Positions 1 to 5,634 of a DNA stretch of 5,802 nucleotides are shown here, piece by piece (positions within the stretch are counted from its first letter, which is position 1; the number at the start of each line of letters is the position of its first letter). The notes under the pieces were generated by a model that saw nothing but the letters and a program-made list of their open reading frames with translations, was not told where the DNA came from and did no database searches. This DNA comes from Desulfurococcales archaeon ex4484_217_1 (GTDB lineage Archaea; Thermoproteota; Thermoprotei_A; EX4484-217-1), in assembly GCA_002254745.1 (NCBI GenBank), contig NJED01000050.1, forward strand, positions 1 through 5,802, read 5' to 3'. Position numbers and translations under genes: made by a program.

Positions 1-200
1 GAAGCTACAGGCATAACTATGTACTCTGTATTTTCCTCAAGCATTTCATCTTCAACTAAGGGTACTTCATCTTTAATAACAATAACGTCTTCAACAGTAT
101 ATCCAAGTTTATGAATTAAATCCCTTACCTTAGCATTTCTGCTTAACGTTATCTCTACTACCTTATTTTCTCTTATGAGTTTAGCTTTAACCTTAATCAT
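1..200 (-). CDS. ThiS/MoaD-like (TtuB-like) sulfur carrier, 3' end outside window
   Basis: A small beta-grasp protein, probably the sulfur donor for the tRNA thiolase encoded just upstream. Sixty-six codons are visible. The protein starts MIKVKAKLIRENK, continues with a strand-helix pattern (VVEITLS, then AKVRDLIHKLGY, then VIVIKDEVPLVED) and reaches EYIVMPVA plus the first two bases of a probable Ser codon. In ThiS, MoaD and Urm1/SAMP relatives this point comes just before the C-terminal Gly-Gly that carries the thiocarboxylate; here it would lie past base 1. The ATG lies inside the last codons of ttuA (8-base overlap) and has an AAGGTG ribosome site seven bases upstream, so the two genes are translationally coupled. 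The family call rests on length, fold pattern and neighbour. A role in molybdopterin or thiamine synthesis cannot be excluded until the C-terminus is seen. Confidence 0.8.
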   Translation of the reverse strand, partial: MIKVKAKLIRENKVVEITLSRNAKVRDLIHKLGYTVEDVIVIKDEVPLVEDEMLEENTEYIVMPVA

Positions 201-1143
201 CCCTTAGCACCTTTTCCATAGCCAATTTTATTTTACAAAAAGCACAGATTTCGCTTGTTGTAGGCATCTTACATATCTTACATTCTTTAAGTTCTTCTTC
301 TCTTACATAGTATGGATATATCACGGGATTTATTTTTTCAAGAAACATTCTAGCATACGTTATTTTAAGGCCAGGGATTTTTTCCTCAAGCATATTACTG
401 GTTCTCCTTATTTGTTCATGGAATGTTCTTAACCTAGCATAAGGGCAAACGTCATAGTTGAAAGGTAATCTCCTAAGCATAACATAGAGTAATGTTTCTT
501 TCTCAGATATGTAAGCTAATGGTTTAACCTTAGCTACGAGCTTATATTTTGATGGAGTATAAATGGATATTCTAGCTAAATCCTCGATTCTACCTGTATA
601 AAGTGTTGAAAATATGTAATATACTATATCATCTAAATTGTGACCCGTAACGACAGCATTTGCGCCTACATCTAGAGCAAACTTGTTCATAATGTACCTT
701 TTTATAGTACCGCAAACACTGCAAATAGGCTTTTTAATTCCTATCCTTTTCCTATACTTAGCAACGTCATTTATGGAAAAACCGTACTCCTTCTTGAGGT
801 TCACAATTTTATAGCTAACACCCAGTGTTTTGTAGTTTTTAACAGCCTTATTTACACTTTCAATAGAATATTCACCTATGCCTAAATCTATTGTCAAACC
901 TATGATCTTGAATCCTAATTCTTTAGAAACTTTATGCATTAAATGGAGAAGAGCAACACTGTCTTTTCCTCCGGAAACAGCTACAACAACTTTGTTTACT
1001 TCTCTTAATACCTTGACTTTGTGAATAGTTTTCTTAAATCTTTTCTCAATAAATTCGATGAAGTGTTCAGGACATAAACTAAGCCTAGCATATCTAAGCT
1101 TAACAACTGCTCTACGTCCACACATAGTACATTTAATTGTCAT
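193..1143 (-). CDS. ttuA: TtuA-type tRNA 2-thiouridine synthetase (tRNA sulfurtransferase)
   Basis: A 316-residue ATP-pyrophosphatase that activates a tRNA uridine by adenylation and adds sulfur. In TtuA this gives 2-thioribothymidine at position 54, which stabilises tRNA in thermophiles. An N-terminal zinc site is visible (C5, C8, C24, H27), then the PP-loop SGGKDS at 57-62. The [4Fe-4S] cysteines are C141, C144 and C233, and TGHNLDD is at 166-172. A C-terminal zinc site follows (C288, C291, C300, C303). As I recall them, the spacings match Thermus TtuA, including 89 residues between the second and third cluster cysteines. All expected ligands are present, so the enzyme looks active. The start has AGGT eight bases upstream (1155-1152) and a TATA box near 1195. 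The main alternative is the related NcsA/Ncs6 enzyme for wobble U34; the two zinc sites and the neighbouring carrier favour TtuA. Confidence 0.9.
   Translation of the reverse strand: MTIKCTMCGRRAVVKLRYARLSLCPEHFIEFIEKRFKKTIHKVKVLREVNKVVVAVSGGKDSVALLHLMHKVSKELGFKIIGLTIDLGIGEYSIESVNKAVKNYKTLGVSYKIVNLKKEYGFSINDVAKYRKRIGIKKPICSVCGTIKRYIMNKFALDVGANAVVTGHNLDDIVYYIFSTLYTGRIEDLARISIYTPSKYKLVAKVKPLAYISEKETLLYVMLRRLPFNYDVCPYARLRTFHEQIRRTSNMLEEKIPGLKITYARMFLEKINPVIYPYYVREEELKECKICKMPTTSEICAFCKIKLAMEKVLRDD
208..213 (-). promoter_or_regulatory. Shine-Dalgarno site of the sulfur-carrier gene
   Basis: AAGGTG on the minus strand, seven bases before the ATG at 200-198. It contains the AGGTG core expected to pair with the 3' end of archaeal 16S rRNA. 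It sits inside the ttuA coding sequence and fixes the start of the small sulfur-carrier gene. Confidence 0.7.
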
Positions 1144-1190
1144 TCCATGTAACCTAGTTTTCTAATAGTTATTCTAAGTTTTAACTTGGA

Positions 1191-1200
1191 TATTTAAATA
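1191..1200 (-). promoter_or_regulatory. Probable TATA box for ttuA
   Basis: TATTTAAATA, itself a perfect 10-base palindrome, lies 48 bases upstream of the ttuA ATG. Archaeal transcription normally starts about 25 bases past the TATA centre. That would place the start near 1170 and leave a leader of roughly 27 bases containing the AGGT ribosome site. Inferred from spacing and base composition only. Confidence 0.5.
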
Positions 1201-1259
1201 GGTAAACATTGTAGTACTTTGCAATATTCCATATTGTTTATCAAACTTACTATTGAAAC

Positions 1260-1270
1260 ATGGTAACCAT
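1260..1270. repeat. Short inverted repeat ATGGTAACCAT
   Basis: Two five-base arms, ATGGT and ACCAT, flank a single A. It directly abuts the larger palindrome that follows. It may be a second protein-binding site in the divergent control region, but a repeat this short also occurs by chance in AT-rich DNA. Confidence 0.3.
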
Positions 1271-1295
1271 ATGTAAAACATATGTGTTTTACATA
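1270..1295. promoter_or_regulatory. Palindromic operator candidate upstream of the ABC importer operon
   Basis: Left arm TATGTAAAACA (1270-1280) and right arm TGTTTTACATA (1285-1295) are exact reverse complements, 11 bases each, around a TATG spacer. Counting the centre, only one base pair of the 26 fails to match. The right arm ends one base before the TATA box at 1297, where TFB contacts DNA, so a bound dimer would be well placed to block or help TBP/TFB loading. A further copy of the half-site GTAAAACA lies at 1308-1315, between the TATA box and the expected transcription start. The regulator is not in the window and its identity cannot be inferred. Confidence 0.65.
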
Positions 1296-1296
1296 A

Positions 1297-1307
1297 TTTT
1301 AAATATA
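1297..1307 (+). promoter_or_regulatory. Probable TATA box for the ABC importer operon
   Basis: TTTTAAATATA, centred near 1302. A start about 25 bases downstream would fall near 1327 and leave a leader of roughly 19 bases before the ATG at 1346. It lies between the palindrome at 1270-1295 and the extra half-site at 1308-1315, which supports a regulated promoter here. Confidence 0.55.
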
Positions 1308-1335
1308 GTAAAACACATCTATTCACACTAGTTAT

Positions 1336-1339
1336 GGTG
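1336..1339 (+). promoter_or_regulatory. Shine-Dalgarno site that selects the start at 1346
   Basis: GGTG lies six bases before the ATG at 1346 and matches the archaeal ribosome-site core. The ATG at 1334 overlaps this site and has no purine-rich site of its own, so 1346 is preferred. Confidence 0.55.
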
Positions 1340-1345
1340 CCACAT

Positions 1346-2314
1346 ATGCTGAGGAACATAGCATTAATCATAGTGATAATGGCACTCAGTATAATACTTA
1401 TCCTCAGCTTAAATATTGTTCATCAAAGTTCCCATGAAATTAATATGGCTGTTGAGCTTAATAATCATGCTTCAGCTGTTTGGGTTGCTTTAGAAAAGGG
1501 ATTTTTTGAAAGTGAGGGTTTAAACATTAAAACATTAGAGACCTTCACAACAGGCCTCGAACTTTCGGCTGCACTTGACCGGGGAGATATACAAGTTGCT
1601 TGGGCATGCTTAGGACCTTTAATAATGGCTTACTCTAAAGGTGTTCCAATAAAAATAGTTGCAATGGCCCATACCCATGGATACGTTTTGGTAGTTAAAC
1701 CTAAAATAGAAAGCATTTATGATCTAGAAGGGAAAACCATCGCTTGCCCTGGAAAAGGCTCACCGAACTATCTCCTAATACGGTCGGTAATTGAGAGGTA
1801 TAATCTAAAGAATGTTAAAATAGTTTACATGAAACCTCCTCTAGCAATGGCCTCTTTAATTTCAGGAAAAATAGATGGTGCGGCTTTGCCTGAACATTAT
1901 GCCTCGCTAGTCGTTAATAATGGTTTTAAACCTCTCATTAAGAGCCAAGATATTTGGAGAAAATGGCCTGGTAGTTTTTTAGCTGTTAGAGAGGAACTAT
2001 TGCGGAAAAATCCTGAGCTCGTTAAGAAGTTAATTAGAGTAACGGTAAAAGCCACTATATTCATTAACGAGAACATGGAAGAAGCGGCTAAAATAGTTGC
2101 CTCCAAGCTTAAAATACCTTACGAAATAGCGTTCAACTCCATGAAGAACTTAGAATATGTAAACACCGTAGATCCTTTAGAAGTTCAAAAATATATTGAC
2201 TTAATGTATAAGTATGGTTGCTTGAAGAGAAGAATAAATGTTGATGAAGTTCTAGATTTAACCTTACTTAATGAAGTTCTTTCAGAAACCGCGGAAATAA
2301 GTGGTAAAGGCTGA
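1346..2314 (+). CDS. NMT1/SsuA-family ABC transporter substrate-binding protein
   Basis: A 322-residue extracytoplasmic binding protein of the family that includes SsuA/TauA (sulfonates), NrtA (nitrate) and ThiY/THI5-like (pyrimidine precursor) proteins. Residues 5-25 form one hydrophobic segment after a short MLRN start, so it is either a signal peptide or an uncleaved membrane anchor. No lipobox cysteine follows. Family features are the HASAVWVALEKGFFESEGL stretch (41-59), GDIQVAWACLGP (80-91), GVPIKIVA (99-106), DLEGKTIACPGKGS (126-139) and a KIDGAALPEHYA-like ligand-lobe motif (175-186). The length is normal. The start at 1346 is chosen for its GGTG site; an ATG at 1334 would add four residues (MVPH). 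The gene leads a three-gene operon, and its stop overlaps the permease start by one base (TGATG). The substrate cannot be read from the sequence. Confidence 0.88.
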   Translation: MLRNIALIIVIMALSIILILSLNIVHQSSHEINMAVELNNHASAVWVALEKGFFESEGLNIKTLETFTTGLELSAALDRGDIQVAWACLGPLIMAYSKGVPIKIVAMAHTHGYVLVVKPKIESIYDLEGKTIACPGKGSPNYLLIRSVIERYNLKNVKIVYMKPPLAMASLISGKIDGAALPEHYASLVVNNGFKPLIKSQDIWRKWPGSFLAVREELLRKNPELVKKLIRVTVKATIFINENMEEAAKIVASKLKIPYEIAFNSMKNLEYVNTVDPLEVQKYIDLMYKYGCLKRRINVDEVLDLTLLNEVLSETAEISGKG

Positions 2315-3102
2315 TGGAAATGCTTATTACTAAACAAAAAACTCTGAATATTTATTGGAAAATAGCGCCATACATCATAGTCCTATCTCTTTTAGGGTTA
2401 TGGGAATTTATATCCAAGTTAAAGATTGTGGCTTCCCATCTTTTCCCTTCACCTTCACTTGTTACTGTTAAACTTTATTACATGATTGCTTCAGGTGTTT
2501 TGGTTAAGGAGTACCTGGTTACAGCTTATCGTGTCCTAGCTGGTTTTTCCCTAGGTGTTTTATTAGGTATGATTTTGGGTATTTTGATAGCTTATTCGCG
2601 TAGTATTTCTAAAGCACTATACCCTATAATTGCCGCAGTTTCCGTAGTTCCCACATTAGCCTTGGTGCCTTTGCTAATAATATGGGTTGGTTTAAACGAT
2701 ATGCTCGCTATAACAGCTGTTTTCCTATGCTCATTCATACCCTTAACTTATAACACTGTTTCAGCAATTAGACGCATAGATCCGGAAATTGTGGATGTTG
2801 CTAAAACCCTTGGAGCTTCGAAAGTTGATTTAACATTAAGAATATTTCTTCCTCAATCATTACCTTCAATACTTTCAGCTTTAAAACTTGAAGCTGCTAT
2901 GGCTTGGAAAACATGTTTCGTAACCGAGTTCATAGCATTAAGTTCAGGACTTGGCAGGTTAATGATAGAAGCATTAAACACCTTAAGCGTTGATGAAATG
3001 CTTGCACTGCTTTTCGTATTGTCCATGTCATCCTATATTTTCCTCAAAATATTCGATGAGGTTGAAAAGTATTTCCTAAAGAAATGGGGGTTTAGAACTT
3101 AA
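2314..3102 (+). CDS. SsuC/TauC-type ABC transporter permease
   Basis: A 262-residue inner-membrane permease of the binding-protein-dependent family, forming the channel for the substrate delivered by the upstream binding protein. Hydrophobic segments lie near residues 18-33, 74-95, 103-126, 130-150 and 229-246. The FPSPSLV stretch at 44-50 is typical after the first segment. The cytoplasmic EAA coupling loop spans about 159-181 (DVAKTLGAS...RIFLPQSLP), with the key glycine at 167 and the I-x-LP ending at 177-180. A conserved SSGLGRLM stretch follows at 210-217. Start: the ATG shares its A with the binding-protein stop; another ATG two codons later is possible. The stop is immediately followed by the ATPase start. 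Family and fold are clear; the substrate is not. Confidence 0.9.
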   Translation: MEMLITKQKTLNIYWKIAPYIIVLSLLGLWEFISKLKIVASHLFPSPSLVTVKLYYMIASGVLVKEYLVTAYRVLAGFSLGVLLGMILGILIAYSRSISKALYPIIAAVSVVPTLALVPLLIIWVGLNDMLAITAVFLCSFIPLTYNTVSAIRRIDPEIVDVAKTLGASKVDLTLRIFLPQSLPSILSALKLEAAMAWKTCFVTEFIALSSGLGRLMIEALNTLSVDEMLALLFVLSMSSYIFLKIFDEVEKYFLKKWGFRT

Positions 3103-4062
3103 ATGACTCGGATTAAGTTAGTTAACGTTAGCAACCACATTTTGGAAAAGGTAAATCTACAATTTAAAGAAGACGAGTTTAACATAGTCTTAGGGCCCAG
3201 CGGAGCCGGTAAAACCACATTACTTAAAGTTATTGCTGGAATAACAAATTATAAAGGACATGTTTATTTTGATGAAAGATGTGTTGACAATATCCCTCCT
3301 GGAAAGCGAAACATAGGTTATGTCCCTCAAAACCTCGCCTTATTTAACCACATGACAGTATGGGATAATGTAGCATTCGGTCTTAAGGTAAGAAAAGAAA
3401 ATGAAGAAACTATAAGGAGAAAAGTAAGCCGCGTACTTAAACTAATGAATATTTACCACTTAAAAAACCATTATCCTCTAAAGCTTAGCGGTGGTGAAAA
3501 ACAGAGAGCGGCGATTGCAAGGGCCTTGGCTATAAACCCTGAAATACTTCTACTCGATGAACCATTCTCCAATGTCCATATTAGCTTAAGAATAGAGCTT
3601 CTCTCTAAAATTACGAGTATTAGCAAGGAGAATGGAATTAACGTGGTTATAGCAACACATAACATAGACTTTATTGAAACACTTCATGGAAAAGTTGTAG
3701 TACTAAATAAGGGGAGAATAATATATGATGGCCCATTTAAAGAACTTCTTTTAAGGAGGGAAATATTAAACATACTACCTTTAATTTCTCTACCCATAGA
3801 CCATGTAGAACCGTTAGCTAACGGCTTATGTTTAGTTAAGACTGGTAAGATAAGTATTGTTGCTCCATGGGAAAGAGGCGTAGATGAGGCGAAATCCGTC
3901 ATTATACCTTCAGATAAGGTAGTTATTTCAAATAAACCGCAGAGAGTTCAAACTAATACTTATCTAGCATTGATAAAGGGAATAAACATTATAAATGGTT
4001 GGGTGAATATGGCCTTAAACATTGAAGGCATGGATATTAAAGTAAGTACGATTATTTCGTGA
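3103..4062 (+). CDS. ABC transporter ATPase with shortened TOBE-like C-terminus and unusual D-loop
   Basis: A 319-residue ATP-hydrolysing subunit powering the importer. In order: Walker A GPSGAGKT (31-38), Q-loop glutamine 76 in YVPQN, signature LSGGE (128-132), Walker B ILLLD (148-152) with catalytic E153, and switch histidine H185 in ATHN. Relatives have a D-loop of S-x-LD after EPF; here it reads SNVH, with histidine at 159 (CAT, 3577-3579) in place of aspartate. Residues from about 240 on form a TOBE-like regulatory domain resembling that of molybdate/tungstate-type ATPases (for example VIIPSDKVVIS near 266-276). The protein stops at a TGA where that domain usually continues for another 25-35 residues. 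The start touches the permease stop, with GGGGGT 11 bases upstream. It belongs in one complex with the two preceding products. Confidence 0.88.
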   Translation: MTRIKLVNVSNHILEKVNLQFKEDEFNIVLGPSGAGKTTLLKVIAGITNYKGHVYFDERCVDNIPPGKRNIGYVPQNLALFNHMTVWDNVAFGLKVRKENEETIRRKVSRVLKLMNIYHLKNHYPLKLSGGEKQRAAIARALAINPEILLLDEPFSNVHISLRIELLSKITSISKENGINVVIATHNIDFIETLHGKVVVLNKGRIIYDGPFKELLLRREILNILPLISLPIDHVEPLANGLCLVKTGKISIVAPWERGVDEAKSVIIPSDKVVISNKPQRVQTNTYLALIKGINIINGWVNMALNIEGMDIKVSTIIS

Positions 4063-4082
4063 GGTCTCAGTTTAGGCAAGGG

Positions 4083-4099
4083 TTTTCTCTCTTTAAAAA
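4083..4099. terminator. Possible bidirectional T-rich terminator
   Basis: The plus strand has the pyrimidine run TTTTCTCTCTTT (4083-4094), 20 bases after the ATPase stop. The next five bases are A, giving TTTTT on the minus strand. Archaeal termination often uses T-rich runs without a hairpin, and this lies where the two strands' transcripts converge. Weak evidence. Confidence 0.25.
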
Positions 4100-4152
4100 T
4101 TATGATGCAGATAGGTTCTTTTAAATTCCTGGGTATAGGACCTTTCAAGATC

Positions 4153-4589
4153 TTATTTGGATCTCCTATCTACATATTCTACTCAGTATCTTATCATACC
4201 CATAGTCTTAATAACGGCATTTTCCTCCTCAATATGCTTTATTGCTTCTAAGAGCTCATCATACTCCTTAGATGTGATTACAGGACCCCATGTTGAGGCT
4301 GTTTGCATGGCTAAGAGTATTGTTGGTGATATTATGAGAAGAGCTAGAATTATTGCCTTGTACTTAGGTAAAAATCTAAAGAAAACACCTGATGAACTAA
4401 GAGAGTCACGGTTGGCCTAGTTGAGGATTCACGTAAATGCATAATTCCTCGAATATAGCTAATTATTCTATTTAAGTCACTAAAGTAAAAGGGAGACAAA
4501 GTATATGATACTGCTGAAAGTATAATCATTGAAATTATAAACAGCATTGCCACATAGATTGTCCTTCTATTCCTGCTAATCTTAAGCAC
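4153..4589 (-). pseudogene. Decayed membrane-protein gene (frameshift plus stops)
   Basis: Not recognised as a named family. A first open stretch starts at GTG 4589. It has a basic start (LKISRNRRTIY), a membrane segment (about VAMLFIISMIILSAVSY) and the stretch SPFYFSDLNRIISYIRG. About 60-65 residues in, the coding signal moves to another minus-strand frame near 4390-4420, most simply by loss of one T in the run at 4383-4386. The second frame reads FFRFLPKYKAI, a membrane segment (ILALLIISPTILLAM), then STWGPVITSKEYDELLEA and a charged helix. It meets TGA at 4185-4183 within MIRY-stop-VEYVDRRSK, where TGG (Trp) would read RYWVEYV. A TAA follows at 4155-4153. The stretch STWGPVIT..EY recalls large archaeal membrane proteins such as glycosyltransferase-like ones, which is only an impression. 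It fills the otherwise gene-free 4063-4633. A sequencing error could account for one lesion, hardly for all. Confidence 0.6.
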
Positions 4590-4608
4590 AAGTAATGTAG
4601 TAGGGTTC

Positions 4609-4619
4609 TATATAAAATT
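4609..4619 (-). promoter_or_regulatory. Possible TATA box for the decayed gene
   Basis: AATTTTATATA on the minus strand, between the livM stop and the GTG at 4589. Its centre is about 25 bases from that GTG, so transcription would begin almost exactly at the start codon and the message would be leaderless. AT-rich spacers give such matches by chance. Confidence 0.3.
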
Positions 4620-4633
4620 CAGTCATTTTAAAC

Positions 4634-5614
4634 TTAGCTTTTTCTCTCTTCGATTCTCTTAATTATTTTTTCAAAGTCTAAGGTCCTGCTTGGTTTCTCC
4701 GGTAAAAGCCCTTTGGGTTTAAACATTAGCATTAGTATTAGTATTGCTCCAAACACTATGTAGCTTACGTAGTTTACATCGAATGGGACGACAATGTAAT
4801 GCTTATATTGCATGATAAGTCTCTCGGTTAGGACATAAATAAAGGAGCCCACCGCCGCTCCAGCATTATTCCCGGCTCCTCCTAGGATAACCATTACCCA
4901 AACTATGAATGTTCTTAGAGGCATGAAATCGTCTGCGTGTACTGATCTAACATATAGTGCGTAAAGTACTCCAGCAATACCAGCTATAGCTGAGCCTATT
5001 ACTAGTATTTTCATTCTCACATTAACTACGTCTTTACCATAGGATTCTGCTGCAATTTCGTTGTCTCTAACAGCTCTAATCAGCCTTCCGAAAGGTGATC
5101 TAGCTAGTCTTTCAACAAAAACCCATATTAGCAAAGCTACTACTAGCATTATGACTACTTGGACTATTTCCTTAACATTCACTGGAAGCCATGCAAAAAC
5201 ATCTGGAATAGAAACACCTAAAGTACCGCATATTAGTGGATCATAGTTTCTAGCAACAATTCTTAACAATTCTCCAGAAGCTAGAAGTGTTATTCCAAGA
5301 TATGTTTCCCTAAGCCTTATTGCAGGGTATGAAGCTACGTAGCCTAAAAGTCCTCCTACAGCAGCACCAGCTAACAGCATTGCAGCAAATATGGTTATTG
5401 AAAGAATAGGGTTTGAGGCAAGCTGGTTAGTTACTTCTGAAGCATAAAGAACGTTGAAGTTACAGTAGTTTTTCGAAGATAAGCCCATGAGGAGAAGAAG
5501 TAGTCTAGTAGTTGTCGCACCAACTATGAAAGCTCCTCCGGCAAAAAATAGTACTTTACCGAAGTTGGGTATTCCAGCGTATCCATATTCTAAGTTTAAA
5601 CTTATAGATAACAT
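4634..5614 (-). CDS. livM: Branched-chain amino acid type (LIV/HAAT) ABC permease, LivM-like
   Basis: A 326-residue membrane permease, partner of LivH in importers of branched-chain amino acids and related solutes. Family marks are LNLEYGYAGIPNFGKV (6-21), the YPAIRLRETYLGITLLASGE stretch (96-115) and the cytoplasmic coupling loop SPFGRLIRAVRDNEIAAE (173-190). After that come SAIAGIAGVLYALY (208-221), VILGGAGNNAGAAVG (242-256) and the closing FKPKGLLPE (298-306). Hydrophobic segments cover most of the chain. The N-terminus is short. Reading in frame before the ATG gives IAFFSIYL, the usual first membrane segment, but it runs into TAA at 5650-5648 with no ATG, GTG or TTG, and there is no ribosome site before 5614. 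The true start may be ATG 5614, an unusual ATA at 5638-5636, or a fusion with livH. No livG/livF ATPase genes follow it. Confidence 0.88.
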   Translation of the reverse strand: MLSISLNLEYGYAGIPNFGKVLFFAGGAFIVGATTTRLLLLLMGLSSKNYCNFNVLYASEVTNQLASNPILSITIFAAMLLAGAAVGGLLGYVASYPAIRLRETYLGITLLASGELLRIVARNYDPLICGTLGVSIPDVFAWLPVNVKEIVQVVIMLVVALLIWVFVERLARSPFGRLIRAVRDNEIAAESYGKDVVNVRMKILVIGSAIAGIAGVLYALYVRSVHADDFMPLRTFIVWVMVILGGAGNNAGAAVGSFIYVLTERLIMQYKHYIVVPFDVNYVSYIVFGAILILMLMFKPKGLLPEKPSRTLDFEKIIKRIEERKS

Positions 5615-5634
5615 TAAATATATTGAGAAGAAAG

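Noticed and set aside
1334..1345. ATG at 1334 as start of the binding protein
   Set aside because: No ribosome site upstream, and it overlaps the GGTG site that fits the ATG at 1346. Kept as an alternative only.
1174..1371. Minus-strand open frame across the divergent control region
   Set aside because: It spans both promoters and the start of the binding-protein gene, has no family features, and is Cys- and Phe-rich like chance translation.
1897..2106. Minus-strand open frame inside the binding-protein gene
   Set aside because: A shadow of a well-supported gene with no independent evidence.
3471..3902. Two minus-strand open frames within the ATPase gene
   Set aside because: Antisense to the signature, Walker B and C-terminal region of a clear ATPase; Ser/Leu-rich shadow composition.
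4157..4420. Plus-strand open frame of 87 codons with a plausible-looking charged second half
   Set aside because: It is exactly antisense to the better minus-strand membrane-protein remnant. Its Ser-rich, Ile-rich first half looks like shadow translation, and no ribosome site precedes it.
5061..5246. Plus-strand open frame inside livM
   Set aside because: Antisense to the conserved coupling-loop region of livM; Thr/Ser-rich composition is typical of a shadow frame.
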